A DNA stretch of 64,000 nucleotides from Epichloe hybrida (GCA_019022495.1 JAFEKR010000030.1:496001-560000); one strand, 5' to 3'; positions 32,739 to 46,890 are shown, counted from the first letter of the stretch. The notes: generated by a model from the letters alone, not told the origin. Numbers and translations: made by a program.

Positions 32739-34360
32739 ATATTACTATAGTTCTATGTTTCTCTAAGGCTACTTAAAATATTAGGTTTTTAAAGTATAAG
32801 CTATTATTATAATAAATTCTTCTTAGCTATCTAAATATTAGGCTTTAGCTTTTATCCTAAGCTTATATAATAGAATCCCCTATAGCCTCTCTATAGGATT
32901 ATCCTAATATAAATCTTATTATATAGTTTATAATAACTAATATATATATATCCTTATTCTTTACCTTTAGTATTATTAGACCTAAATAGTCTATTATAAC
33001 TAATCCTTATAGTTCTAAAACTATAATAGTCTTAGAATTTACTTAAGAAACTTATATTCTAGTTTATTAATATACTAAATATAAGTAATAATATAATTCT
33101 ATATCTTTACTTTAATCTAGCTAAAAATACTTCCTATAAAGTTTATATATTATAATTACTATCCTAAAATACTCTCTAGTATTATATACTTCTTATAATT
33201 TCTTAGGCACTTTAGCTAATAATATATATTTTACTAATAACTTATTAGACTTTAAATAATATAAAGTCTAGTTAAAAATATAATACTTTAAGGATTAATA
33301 CTAAATAAGTTTATATTATTTATTTAGAATAGTTTAGTATTTAAAAACTATAGCTAATAGGATTTCTTTATATTATATTAATTTAAATTACTTAAGAAGA
33401 CTTTAGTATAACTTCTTTATTATATCTTTATTTAAACTCTTACCCTTTAGTAAAATTAAAGTTATATTTATTAAAACTAATATTAGTTAGTTTTCTCTAG
33501 CTAGTGTAATATTAACTCCTATTCTCCTATTTACTAAAACTAGATTTAATCTTAGATAATCTAGTATTTAAGATATTCTATTTATAATCTTTATAATCTT
33601 TATAGTGTTTAGATAATAAATATATTTCATATTTAACTCTTAAAGTATATTTACTTATTAAGCTACCTTCCTATAAACTTTAGATATATTTACTATTAAA
33701 TTAATAATACCTTTATAATTTATATAGACTTTTAATAAGTATAGTAAATAGTTAAGTAACTATCTTATTTTTTTTAGTCTTACTATAATAGTAAATATCT
33801 CTTTTTCTAGTATAAAATATTACTTCTTAGTATCTCCTAACTAATATAATATTTATATAATAATTTATACCTTTAGGAAATTAATATTAGTAATACTAGT
33901 TCCTAGTTCTATATCCTTTATCTAGAATAATACTCCTCCTATTTTAGTATTTAATATATCTATAGCTATATAAAACTATAATCCTAGTCTAGCGCTAAAT
34001 ATAGTATTTTCTTAAATACTTTTATATATTTTTATTATTACTTATTAAGCTTCTAGTGTTTACTTAGGTTTTTCTCTTAATACTTTCTCTTTCTAAATAG
34101 AGGGTTTTCCTATCTTTATTATTTTTAGTTTTTTATAAAAGAAAGCCTTCTTAATAGTAACTACTAAGTTAGATTTTCCTAGTATAAATTTTTATAAGAA
34201 TAGAGTTAGGTAAATAAGTATAAGTACTTTATTCTAGGATTAGGGTAGTTAGTCTTTGAATTATTTAGCTAGAATAGTAAATTAGTTATAATGTTTTTAA
34301 GCTAGTTATATTTTTCTATCTTTTAAGGAATATCTAATATATTTAACTTTAGAAGCAAAT
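32739..34360 (-). mobile_element. Copia-like relic copy 1, first part (continues at 41,108-41,900)
   Basis: This piece plus 41,108-41,900 matches, base for base apart from transitions, the unit at 42,110-44,524. It is about 2.4 kb once the Copia element between the pieces is removed. Read on the minus strand, the second piece carries a Copia reverse-transcriptase-like motif order, including IYINNYYLGLE, a mutated IYVDDLLLG. No LTR of its own was recognised. Very strongly RIP-mutated. Confidence 0.65.
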
Positions 34361-34622
34361 TGTTAGTTACACCAAGGTCCTGCGCAGGTATAAGGGTAAT
34401 CCCGTATAATTGAAGTTAATGATAGTTAGTTAGCTAGCTAGGAGAGAGAGAGAGAAGAGAGGGAAAGTCTAGATGCTAGAAAAGTAGGCGAAATCCGTAT
34501 GTGGGGAAAAAGAGGGGGTGGCGAATTAATGTAGCCAATTATATTACGTGCATTACGCTAGACCTACAATTGGTCTAGTCTTTGGCCACGATTAAACTAA
34601 TGAAAATCCGAAGGAATTAACA
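34361..34622 (-). repeat. 3' LTR of Copia A
   Basis: 262 bp, TGTTAGTTACACC to GGAATTAACA. It contains a (GA)n tract near 34,442-34,458 and a GTCCTGCGCAGGT palindrome. Same length as its partner. Confidence 0.9.
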
Positions 34623-35138
34623 CTAGTAGTCTCTCTTTTTCCCTTGTAGCTAAAGAGCTTAAAAACATAATAAAAATTAGATTAAAGGAAAGTGTATACT
34701 AGTGGATCCCTTAATAGGAATCCGCTACTTTAATTAGCTATTATGGCATTAGTTAATTGAATTAATCCGTTAGTCCTTACCTAAGCTCCTATCCCTTAAT
34801 ATTATAGGTCTCTTTACCTATCCTTTAATATAAATCGTTAATTTGTTTAAATTAATCAAAGAGGAAAGTAATAAATTTAGCAATGCTTTTGTTATTATAT
34901 CCGCCGGATTATTATTACTATTAATCTATTTGACTTTATAGATCTTATGCCTTTTATATAATTAATAAAGAGCTATAATATTAATTATTAGTCTCTTCTC
35001 CTTTGTGATTCCTAGCTTTATAAGATATTTATATAATAAAAAAGAATTAGTATAGAGAATCATAGGAATTTAAGGTATCTTTAATTAATCTATAATCTAA
35101 TATAGAGTTATAGAAATCACGTAGGCAATGTCTACGCC

Positions 35139-35333
35139 TTAAACTATACTATATAACTTAGAGGTAAGCATGCTATAAGTAACTCTCTTGCTCTTTATTA
35201 AGCTATATGTAATAATATTGCTTTTTATAATAAAGGTATTATTATCTTGTATTATCTTGTTACTAATTATAATCACGTATTTAATCTGTAAGCTTAGATC
35301 CTTGTTATTAGCAAGCAATCTATTTACGAACAT
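35139..35333 (-). pseudogene. Copia RNase H fragment of element A
   Basis: A 64-codon open stretch has ANNKDLSLQIKYVIIIS and SLIKSKRVTYSMLTSKLYS. This is the Copia RNase H core near the polyprotein end (usually ...NKD.SSQ.G...W.S.K..RV..S...SE.YA). It lies about 0.5 kb from the 3' LTR, as expected. Former Trp and Gly codons are altered. Confidence 0.7.
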
Positions 35334-38300
35334 AAAGAGCTTTGCCTCCTTAAGAACTAAAGGAATATATTATAGTTTACGTTATTAATTCTTAATTTAC
35401 TACTTAAGGTGTTTATTAAGGTATATAATATCTTCCCTAGAGGGTTCTTAGTATTAAGCTATAATTAATAAGTTATAGGAAGCTTCTAGTTAATATATAG
35501 TTATAATGTAGCTTCCTTAGGCTTGTTATTTTATATAGTCTTGCTTTACTATTAGGGATTAAGGATTAACTTCCTTAATCTTCTAACTCTAGCCTTTCTA
35601 GGTTAATATTAGCGAGTTATTAGTGTTTTAGGTTAAGATATAACCGTTAAAGATAAGGGGATTCTTGGCGGTTAATTATTGCTTTTCTTTAGCTATGAAA
35701 TTAGCCTTCTAGAGCTCTTTCTCTTCTTTTTAGAAGAAGTTATTATTACTTAGTCCTAATATATTATTAGTTTATATTCTAATAATACTAAAGAGATTCT
35801 TATTATTTAGGGCTATAATTAATAAGTAAGGATTATAGGTTAAGGTTATTATATTAAGGTTATCCCTATAGTAATAGAAGTATATTACTTACTAGTAGGT
35901 TCTAGCCTTTGTAATCCCGTAAAGAGGTCTAATTAATTTAATTATAGTCCCTTCTAGAAAGAGATATATAATTTACTTTAGTAATCTTATAATAATTAGC
36001 CTTATTAGCACTATGTGCAATTGAGTGTAGGCTTATGTAATATTGCGAATCTAAAGGTAAATACCTCTTTTTCTTAATAATAAAGCGATAGCTATAATAA
36101 GTTATTAGCTTGCTTATTAAATCGTTAGTAATTACATTAGGATGAATTCCTTTCCTTTGTTATTATAGCCTTATATAATAAGGCAGGATTTCTTATATAG
36201 CAAGTCTATCCCTTTGCCTTTAATCTCTCTAACTATACAAGAATTAAAGATTCTATAACCTCTGTGCTTTACTAGGTTATACTTAATAAATTTAAACATA
36301 TTATAAGCTTATAAAGCGTTAATCTTAGCTTAATTAAATTACTTAAAGGGTTTTCCTAGGGTTATAATCTTCCCTTCTTAGTAAAGTTAAAGAGTAAGGT
36401 TTTAATTAGCCTCTTCCTTTACTATAAGGAATACTATATTTAGCATCCCTCTAGCTATAGCTTCTTAAATAAAGGCCTTCTCCTAATCTTTATTTATAAG
36501 TATATAGAGCTAAATTAGGCTAATATTCTTCTTAGGGCTATAAGGTTTTCTTTTCCTTGCTTTTATTCCTTTAGGGTAAGGTAGTAAATCTTTAACTTAA
36601 TAGCTTCCCTTTAAGGCCTTCTAGGCTTTATAAGCCTCCCCTTTAGACTCTTTTATGCTTATAAATTAGACTATAAGGGCCTTTCTTAGTCTCCCTTATC
36701 TTCTCTTAGCTAGTACCTATAGCTCTTTACTTTCTTCTATTAGGGGATCTCTTTTAGTAGTAGTAGTTAGTTATATAGTTACTTTTTCCTTTATATTATT
36801 AAGCTTTATCTCCTATTACTTTAGTCTCTTTATAATATATAAGTCTTTATAGTAAGGCTTTACTACTATAGAGCGAAACTTTACTAGGCTATAGGGTATA
36901 TTAACTATATAGGTCTCTTTATTAGTAGTAAGTAGCTTATAAGGGCTATGCTAGCTACCCTTCTCTCTTTATATATATATATATTAGCCTATAGGGGTAG
37001 CTAATATATAAGTACTATATTAGGGCTATTCTAGGCTTTAAGGGTATTATAGACTTGCTATAAAGCTAGATAGTGGCGGACTTTATTAGTAGCTTTATAA
37101 ATTACTTTAGTATATTAAATAATAAAGACACTTAGTAGTAACTTATCTATTATTTATAAGTAGCCTTTAAAGACTAGTAAGGTTAGGATAATACTATTTA
37201 GGCCTATAGAGTTATTAATTACTTTAATAGCTATTTAAAGGTATTACTTTAGTGTAAGTTCTATCCTAATTAAGTCTATAATAATATTATAAGCTTAGCA
37301 TAAAGGTCTATAATATCTCTTAACCTTTCTAATGCTATTATAGGCTTTAATTAGTATCTTATTAGTCTTAATTAATATTAGTTAAGTATAGTGCTTAAAC
37401 TTAGTAAAAGCGAAGTTATTACTAGCGTTATGTATAATCTATTCTAGAGGTCCGAGATAAGTGTTAATCTAATATTTGTGAATAGCGTCCTAGATATCTT
37501 AAGCCTTTTGCTTCCTTAGATTAAGGAATTAGGCTACTTAGAATAATATTACTAAATTAATAATATAAAGTACTAGTTAGCTATTAATCTGCATGATATT
37601 AATAATAATCTTGTAGTTGAATTTGTGGTTATCTTTAATTATAAACTTGAATTAACTAGGGGCCTTTCTATGTATCTAGTAATAGTAGTAGACTTTAGTT
37701 AATTCCTTAATTACCTAGCATTTAACTTTATAACTAGCTTAGTAAAGGATCTTTATAAGTTATTAAACAGAAGGGTAACTAAGTTAATAATATAATTAAT
37801 AGATATCTCCTTCTAAAAGGTAAAAGGTAACTATTTCTCTTACTTCTAGTAACCACTAAGGATAGCCTTATTATTATATAATAGGTATAGTCTTATTACC
37901 TTAGATAAGTATATTAGCGATGTTATTAATCTTAACTTATATTTTATTTATATTAGTAATTAAGAAAAGGAAGGGGGTAGCTATATTAAGGATATAAAAT
38001 TTAAGCTCTCTAAGTTCTATAGGTATATAAAGGATTCCTCTTATAACTACTAATCTAGCGCTAAATATAATAATTTAGGGTTTATAAGGGGTTACCTTTA
38101 ATAAAGGTATTAATCTTAATAGAGCCTTTACTTATGCCTCTTCTATAGTTAACTTTCCTATAGCGCTAGTGTTAGGTATAATCCCTCTAAAGATCTCTTT
38201 AGAATAGTATTCTTTAGAGATATAGTAAATTAAGCCTTTATTATACTCTTATAGCTTATAGAGCTCCTGCCTAAGGAATATATGTTAGAAGGCTTAATTA

Positions 38301-40845
38301 TTTAGGGTTATAAGAATATTAATATTAGTAGTATTATAGTTAGTTTATAATCTAAAGCAAAAGAATTATATAATACTTAGGTATGCTATTAATAGTAGCT
38401 TCTCTATATTATTATTATTATCTTTAGCTTCTATGTAAGCTAAAAGATATAATTCCTAATTCTAACCTAAGCTTTTATTAGGCTTATTATTATCCTGCTC
38501 TTTATAGGAGGTAAGGAATACCTAGAATCTTTTCTCTAAAGGGGGTGTATAATATGTTTTGCTAGCTTACTAGCGGTTCTTTTCTTTTTAATATTCTTTA
38601 GTAAAGTAATTAAAGAACTAGTAGCTGCTCTTACTATATATAAAGTAGCGCTTAGTACTTAGCCTAGGGCTTTGTCTGTAATAACTTCCTTTACCGCAGG
38701 GGGATAATTACTATCTATACTAATAATTAGTAAATATAGCCTCTAGAGGGTTTTCTTATTAGTACTAAAGGTATTAGGAGGGCCTCTTATTTAATTTCAC
38801 AATAGTAATTACCTTGCGGAGGTCTCTAGCAAGACTTTTAAAGCCTAGGGAGTGTATATATTCTACTATCTAATATTTAGGCACACTAGCTATAGCATTT
38901 AAGGCCTGCTTATAGAGCTTAGTATTTACTATTTTAGTAAGGTATAGTTCTCTATAAATCTTCTTAAGGGTTAATAATGTAATCTTAAGGTAATTAAGCT
39001 TACTTTTATTAGGGTTTTTCTTAATTATATTCTTTAATATTATACTACTCTATTAGTAGTAATAGAATTACTAGTTACTTTCTATCTTAAAGTATTAATA
39101 AATATAAGCGATTATCTTTTTATAGGAATAGTTATTCCTAAAGAGGTAATTAAGGAAGTATTATTTAGTATTACTTATTAATATAATAGGGAAAGCCTTC
39201 TAATAATATATTTAAGAAAGGTTAATTCTATTATACTTATTTTTAAAGAGTATAATCTTTAGTATTAAGAAGTTATATAGCTTCTTACTATAGTAGTTAC
39301 TATTCTTATATATCTTTATAAGCTCTAAGATTTTCTTTATAATCTAATCTTCGGAGGTGAATTACTATAAAGGCATATTTTATTATAAATAATAGTCCCC
39401 TAGTTATTATTAATAATTATTATTAGGATAAAGCTGTTAATTTAATAGTAATTATTATAGGGGCTTTTATAAAGGTTTACGTAGTCTTTAGGGTTAAGGA
39501 AGGTGAATTTCTAGGGTAGGTTATTAGGGCTATTAATATTAAGGCTTTAGGGGTTTAGAAGATTATAGTCTCTCTTATAATCTCTCCTATAACTAAAGAG
39601 GTATTAAAGTTTAATAAAGCACTTTTTTAAGGGATGCTAGAATTAAATATCCTAGGCCTTGCTTAATAAGAACGCTATAATCTTATAGAGAATTATGTAA
39701 TTCTCTAATAACTTCCTTTATAGCCCTTTTAAAGGTGTCTTTAGACTAGCCTTTAAAGTCTTCTTAGAATAATTCCTATAGGTTATTATCTCTCTAACCT
39801 TAATACTTACTAAGGTTAATAAATCTTATAATCTAGTTATTAAGCTTAAGCTATATAGTAGTCTCTAGATTTAGTTTAATAAATTCTTTCTAATTACTAG
39901 AGAAGTTATAAGTAAGCTATTAAAGGTATAAGGGTAACTTATACTCTTAAGGTCTTTTAGGGGTAATAGTTAGAGCCTTACTATTACTAGTAGCCTTTGC
40001 TCTTATAGAAAATCTAGATTTCTCTACTATCTTTAACTATAAAAGAAATATTACTAATTTATTATTTTTACTACTAATTAAGCTCCTATATTTACCTATT
40101 ACTATTATAAGGTTTTTCTTTTATATTTTAGGAGCGTTATTACTCTAATAAAATTAGAAGATTATAAAAATAGGAAAAATAAAAGAAAAAGTAGTAGGAG
40201 TAGTAAAAGTAGTAATAAAAATAAATTAATAAAGATAAAGAAAGTAATAGAAGTTCTAAAAGTAATTAAAAAATAATAAGAAAAGTAATAAGGGAATAAT
40301 AGAAATTACTACTTCTTATTTTTTATAAAAAGGAGGGATAAAGGTAATCTCTCTCTCTTACTAATAAGTATAGGGTAAATAGCACTAAGAGTAAAGGGGG
40401 TAAAAAATAAGTAGTAAATACTTATAGGGAGAGATTAAAGGTTTATTAGAAGGTAATATGTTAAAGGGAATTTATAAGTAAGTTAGCTAGCTTAGCTAAG
40501 GTTATTTAACATTAGGTTTAAAATAAATACCTTATAGTAATAGATTTAGTTAGTTAGTTAGTTTTCTTATAATAGATAATAAAATTAATAATTAATAATA
40601 ATATCCTAGATAAATATAATAAAGTTATATTCCTTAGCCTAAGGGTTAATAGATTAATTCCTTAGAAGCCTAATAAGCTTATAACTAGGATTCTAGTCTC
40701 TTCCTTTAGTATACTTATATAGTTATGCCTCTCTATTATAATAACTATTATAGTATAATAAGAGGTAGTAGTAGTAGTGTTTATAGAAATATCTCTTCTT
40801 ATAATACCTAGCTTATTTATAGTTATAAAGTTAACTACTAATTAG

Positions 40846-41107
40846 TATTAGTTACACTAAGGTCCTATGTAAGTATAAGGGTAATCCTATATAATTAAAG
40901 TTAATAATAGTTAGTTAGCTAGCTAGGAGAGAGAGAGAGAAGAGAGGGAAAGTCTAGATGCTAGAAAAGTAGGCGAAATTTGTATGTAAGGTAAAAGAGG
41001 GGGTGGCGAATTAATGTAGCTAATTATATCGCGTGTATTGCGCTAGACCTATAATTAGTCTAGTCTTTAGCCATGATTAAACTAATAAAAATCCGAAGGA
41101 ATTAACA
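40846..41107 (-). repeat. 5' LTR of Copia A
   Basis: 262 bp, starting TATTAGTTACAC (mutated TGTTAG) and ending GGAATTAACA. It differs from the partner LTR by transitions. Confidence 0.9.
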
Positions 41108-41900
41108 TAAATAAGGTTATTTTATATTTACTTAACCTAATTAGGGCCTAGGTAACTTTTAGAAAGTACCTTTTCTAGAGAAAGTTAAAATAGTCTTCCT
41201 ATATTTCTAAACCTAAGTAATAATTATTAATATAGATAGAAAAGGAAGTGCGTAAATCTTCTATATATCCTAGAATTAATTTGCTCTTAGTACTATCCTA
41301 GAAGAAAAGGTATCTAAAAGTTAGGTCCATAAATCTAGTGTAAGTTACTAGTAATCCCTTTAGTCCTTATACTATATTATTATAATAATATATTCTATTT
41401 AGCCTAGTAAAAGCTAATTTATATTTATTAGGTAAATAAATACTAATAGCCTAAAATCCATTTAAAGCATTAGTTTATAATAGAATCTGTGAGCGACTAT
41501 AATAAATTAAATCTAGATTAGCTTCTATATTATAATATAGGTAACCTATTTTAATTGTTTTACTATTTATATCTTTATAGTTATAAACCACTTAGAAAAC
41601 CTTTTATCTAGGTTTTAGAGTAAAAATTATTAGTATAACCTATTTAGAGTTACTATAAATAATAATTCCTACTCTTTCTATTACTAGGAAAACCTATTTT
41701 AAGAAACCTTAATAAGTAATAGAATACTTATATTATTTACGTTTACTAGGCTTTACTCCTAGGATTAGGTTAATATAATACTAGATAAGATTAGTAGTGT
41801 GGATATCTTTAAGCTTTAAAATAAAGTAGTCTTTAAAAGTGTAATATAACTATATAATTATTATTCTCTAGTTATTATCTCTTATATAGCTTCCTAGTGT
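41108..41900 (-). mobile_element. Copia-like relic copy 1, second part
   Basis: Continuation of the relic at 32,739-34,360 beyond Copia A. The minus-strand reading includes IYINNYYLGLE, matching a reverse transcriptase IYVDDLLLG motif with Asp to Asn changes. Homology to copy 2 ends at CTAGTGTTATAT. Confidence 0.65.
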
Positions 41901-42109
41901 TATATATGAATTCTTAAACTATAAAATAATGGTTTTAGGGGGTAAGGTAGATAATAGATAATTTATATAGAGATTTTAGAATCTTAAGGGGTAGCCCTTA
42001 ATTTCCTAATTTCCTATATAAATTAACTTACTAGTCTATCTCGCTATATCCTATACACCTAGTATATGCTTTCCTAGTAAAGTTAAATTAGCTAAGTCTA
42101 TAGTATAAT
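41901..42109. other. Spacer between the two Copia-like relic copies
   Basis: About 210 bp of AT-rich sequence not matched in the second copy. No feature recognised. Confidence 0.4.
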
Positions 42110-44524
42110 ATGTTACTATAGTTCTATGTTTCTCTAAGGCTACTTAAAATATTAGGTTCTTAAAGTGTAAGCTATTATTATAATAGATTTTTCTTAGCTA
42201 TCTAAATATTAGGCTTTAGCTTTTATCTTAAGCTTATATAATAGAATTCCCTATAGCCTCTCTATAGGATTATTATAATATAAATCTTATTATATAGTTT
42301 ATAGTAACTAATATATACATATTCTTATTCTTTACCTTTAGCATTATTAGACTTAAATAGTTTATTATAACTAATCCCTATAGTTTTAAAACTATAATAG
42401 TCTTAGGATTTACCTAAGGAACTTATGTTTTAGTTTATTAATATACTAGATATAAGTAATAATATAATTCTATATCTTTACTTTAATCTAGCTAGAAATA
42501 CTTCCTATAAAGTTTATATATTATAATTACTATCCTAAAATACCCTCTAGTATTATATACTTCTTATAATTTCTTAGGTACTTTAGCTAATAATATATAT
42601 TTTACTAATAACTTATTAGACTTTAAATAATATAGAGTTTAGTTAAAAATTTAATACTTTAAGAATTAATACTAAATAAGTTTATATTATTTATTTAGGA
42701 TAGTTTAGTATTTAAAAACTATAGCTAATAGGATTTCTTTATACTATATTAATTTAAACTACTTAAGAAGTCTTTAATATAACTTCTTTATTATATCTTT
42801 ATTTAAACTCTTACTCTCTAGTAAAATTAAAGTTATATTTATTAAAACTAATATTAGTTAGTTTCCTCTAGCTAGTATAATATTAACTTCTATTTTCCTA
42901 TTTACTAAAACTAAATCTAATCTTAAATAATCTAGTATTTAAGATATTTTATTTATAATCTTTATAATCTTTATAGTATTAAGATAATAAATATATTCTA
43001 TATTTAACTCTTAGAGTATATTTACCTATTAAGCTACTTTCCTATAGACTTTAGATATATTTACTATTAAATTAATAATACCTTTATAATCTATATAGAC
43101 TTTTAATAAGTATAGTAAATAGTTAAGTAACTATCTTATTTCTTTTAGTCTTACTATAATAGTAAATATCTCTTTTTCTAGCATAGAATATTACTTCTTA
43201 GTATTTCCTAACTAATATAATATTTATATAATAATTTATACCTTTAGGAAATTAATATTAGTAATACTAGTTCCTAGTTTTATATTCTCTATCTAGAATA
43301 ATACTTCTCCTATTCTAGTATTTAATATATCTATAGCTATATAAAACTATAATCCTAGTCTAGTACTAAATATAGTATTTTCTTAAATACTTTTATATAT
43401 TTTTATTATTACTTATTAAGCTTTTAGTATTTACTTAGGTTTTTCTCTTAATACTTTCTCTTTCTAAATAAAGGGTTTTCTTATTTTTATTATTTTTAGT
43501 TTTTTATAAAAGAAAGCTTTCTTAATAGTAACTACTAAGTTAGATTTTCCTAGTATATATTTTTATAGGAATAAAGTTAGGTAAAAAAGTATAAGTACTT
43601 TATCCTAGGATTAAGGTAGTTAGTCTTTGAATTATTTAGCTAGAATAGTAAATTAGTTATAATATTTTTAAGCTAGTTATATTTTTCTATCTTTTAAGGA
43701 ATATCTAATATATTTAACTTTAAAAGTAAATAAGGTTATTTTATATTTACTTAACCTAATTAAGGCCTAGGTAACTCTTAGAAAGTACCTTTTCTAGAGA
43801 AAGTTAAAATAGTCTTCCTATGTTTTTAAACCTAAGTAATAATTATTAATATAGATAGAAAAAAAAGTGCGTAAATCTTTTATATATCCTAGAATTAATT
43901 TACTCTTAGTACTATCCTAGAAGAAAAGGTATCTAAAAGTTAGGTTCTTAAATTTAGCATAAGTCACTAGTAATCCCTTTAGTCCTTATACTATGTTATT
44001 ATAATAATATATTCTATTTAGCCTAGTAAAAGCTAATTTATATTTATTAGGTAGATAGATATTAATAGCCTAAAATCTATTTAAAGCATTAGTTTATAAT
44101 AGAATCTATAAGTAACTATAATAAATTAAATCTAGATTAGCTTCTATATTATAATATAAGTAACCTAGTTTAATTGTTTTACTATTTATATCTCTATAGT
44201 TATAAACTACTTAGAAAACCTTTTATCTAGGTTTTAGAGTAAAAATTATTAGTATAACCTATTTAAAGTTACTATAAATAATAATTCCTGCTCTCTCTAT
44301 TGCTAGGAAAACCTATTTTAAGAAACCTTAATAAGTAGTAAAATACTTATATTATTTGCGTTTACTAGGCTTTACTCCTAGGATTAGGTTAATATAATAC
44401 TAGATAAGATTAGTAGTGTGAATATCTTTAAGCTTTAAAATAAAGTAGTCTTTAAAAGTGTAATATAACTATATAATTATTATTCTTTAGTTATTATCTC
44501 CTATATAGCTTCCTAGTGTTATAT
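42110..44524 (-). mobile_element. Copia-like relic copy 2 (2.4 kb)
   Basis: Same sequence and orientation as copy 1, without the Copia A insertion, so it preserves the empty target site near 43,720-43,745. It ends at CTAGTGTTATAT, where the plus-strand Gypsy element begins with TGTGTGCC. Whether the two copies arose by tandem duplication or are parts of two insertions is unclear. Confidence 0.7.
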
Positions 44525-45799
44525 TGTGTGCCTTAAGATGCGCGCCCAAAAACGCGATCACGATAATAAGTGCTAGGGCTCAAGGATAGGGATATCACAA
44601 TAAGGGGATGACGATATTAGTCATCTTAGCAAGAGGATTAATTAATCTATAAAGGGACCACATATAGCTAGATTCTACGAGAGCCACCACGCATAACTAA
44701 ATTCTTACTTTCACCCTACCCTTTTGCTTTAGCTAATACTAATAGCTTTAGCTAATATTAACTCTTACTTCGGCTAATATTAGATCTAATATTGTGAAAT
44801 ATATATTAAGAAGAACCCCCCCCCCCCCTTCTCTGATTAAAACGCCGTTTCTAATCCGATAGACTATTTAATCTAGGATATCTCTATACGATAAGATAGT
44901 CCTAGCCGTTATTATGATCGTTATCGTCAAGTTAATTAACCCCTCTGTTATGTGTAAGCTCTAGAGCTACTTACGATTATGGGCTAGCATTGTGTCTTTT
45001 AGGGTGTTGTTTTCCACTTAACAAAACTAGTGGAGAAACGTGGTCTTAAACCCCTAGGACTTCCGCTTTCTATTTAATCTACTACGGACTAAGATTAATT
45101 AAAAGCATGCTTTTTTAGCTATAACCTATAGCTAATACCAAACCGTTTACATAAAGACCCCCTTATTTTATTATTCCCTATAACGTAATATAGACTAGAA
45201 GCCTAGCCCTAGACTATATAAGGGCTAAGGCGCTAGCTTTAGACTAGTTAATCTAGAAGAACTAAGCTAGATTAAGGATAGGAGACTGTGTTCTATAGAA
45301 GCGTTAAAAGGGAGGCTAGCTAGCTTAGGAAAGTATATTATAAATACTAGCTAAACTATTACCCCCTTGCTAAGAACCTTTAAATATAAGAACACGGAAT
45401 GGGAACCGCTGTCTAACGTCATAAACTATTTAATCTTAGGACCTATAGCTAATTTTATAATCATTTAGCTATACATTAGGGTCTTATAGTTAATTACAAA
45501 GAGCTATGTAATTACACTCCTGATTTTTACTTATAGACTATTTATAACTATAAATATTACCCCTCTAGAAGATTTCTTTTAAAAAATTCTTTTAATTACT
45601 AAAGTTTTCATTTAAGCACTTATCTATTTATAAGATTAATTAGAAGTACTATTACTAGACTCTATATCTAATTATTTTTCTTTATATTCCTACTAGCTAA
45701 GTAAAGTAGGATTAATTAAGTAGCTAAGCTGTCTAAAGAATACTTAGGATCTATTAATGCTAGAACCCCCTGTTACTAGCAAGGAACTATCTAATCTTA

Positions 45800-46800
45800 A
45801 AATGGTTTCTACGCTAACTTATTTAGGCTCTAATAATTAATTAGGGAAGGACCCTAATAATAAAGGAAAATCTTTAGGACCTCTTAACAGGCTTAATGCC
45901 AAATCTTTTGTAAAAATCCTTAGAGAAATAATAGCTTGCTAGACTTCCCTTATCATAATATAGAATAGGTATAATGTTTAGTAATTCGCGGGGGAAAATG
46001 TGGTAGATTTTATTAAGGATTTTAAAGCTAAGATAAAGGTAATATACATCCCTAAAAAGGATTAGCGAAAAATGCTTAAACACGACGTTAACCCCTAGGT
46101 CTAATAGGTGGTCAAGATGCTAATAGCATTGCGCACTTAGGAAGAGTTAAAGAATAAAATGCTCCTTTGGTTTAATACTATAAGCTAGGATTAAATAGAA
46201 AGCGCTTAAGGATAACTTAAAGACCTTAACCTAATATAACTAAAGTCTATTAAGGAAACCTATTACTAGCTATAGAAGTATTAAGCTTTAATATTAAATA
46301 CGGACCCTATAGGATAGAGAACTACTATAACATAGTCTAACTATATCTATAAGGCCCTCCTAGAGCATTTAATCTTAAGCTTTATGGATTAAAAGGGGTT
46401 TACCTATAAAGAAATTCTAGTTATAAAGTATAAACCACTTTAGACAGAACTTAACACACATGTTTATATATAATTAGAGCTTAGATATAGGGACCCTAAA
46501 ATCTCTAACTTAGGAGGGTACCTATTAAATAATGCAAAGTTAAACCTAAGGAGCTAGAGACTATTTAATCTGCTTGTACTTAGTAATTGCTAGACTAACT
46601 AAGGGAACTACCTAGCGTAGGCTAAGTCTTTAGGACATAATAAGAAGAATATTACCTTTAATAATAAGGTAATAAAGGATAAAGGACTAAAGATAGCTAA
46701 ATACTAAGATTAAATGGATGATTTAACAAAGCAGTTAGCTAAGTTAAAAATTATAGTCATAGCCTAAGTGAGAAAGGAAATTAACATTATAAAGTAGCTT
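45800..46800 (+). pseudogene. Gag-like region of the plus-strand Gypsy element
   Basis: The plus-strand reading contains FAGENVVDFIKDFKAKIKVI and a later Cys-containing stretch near 46,590-46,640 that may be a zinc-knuckle remnant. The position between the putative 5' LTR and pol suits gag. Many stops. Weak identification. Confidence 0.4.
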
Positions 46801-46824
46801 AAAAGAAAGTATAACAACAACCCG

Positions 46825-46890
46825 CAGAGCATGTAATGTAATGTAATGTAATGTAATATTTGGGGTTTGGATGTAATGTGTAATGTAATG
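46825..46890. repeat. Left terminal and subterminal repeats of the hAT-like element
   Basis: CAGAGCAT followed by about five ATGTA units (GTAATGTAATG) and a second short GTAATG group. It mirrors the CATTAC/GTAATG field at 55,990-56,153. Confidence 0.75.

Larger units (their letters stand above)
34361..41107 (-). mobile_element. Copia (Ty1) retrotransposon A, nearly complete, RIP-damaged
   Basis: This 6,747-bp element has 262-bp LTRs at 34361-34622 and 40846-41107, with ends TGTTAGTTAC...ATTAACA. Flanks are CAAAT on the left and TAAAT on the right, a 5-bp duplication with one RIP-type difference. The Copia relic at 42,110-44,524 has the uninterrupted target at 43,720-43,745, which confirms the insertion point. 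The coding strand is minus. A Copia RNase H segment at 35,139-35,333 reads FVNRLLANNKDLSLQIKYVI and KSKRVTYSMLTSKLYSIV, and a purine tract (reverse of CTCTCTTTTTCCC) abuts the inner side of the LTR at 34,622. It is the same family as the element at 47,241. Confidence 0.88.
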
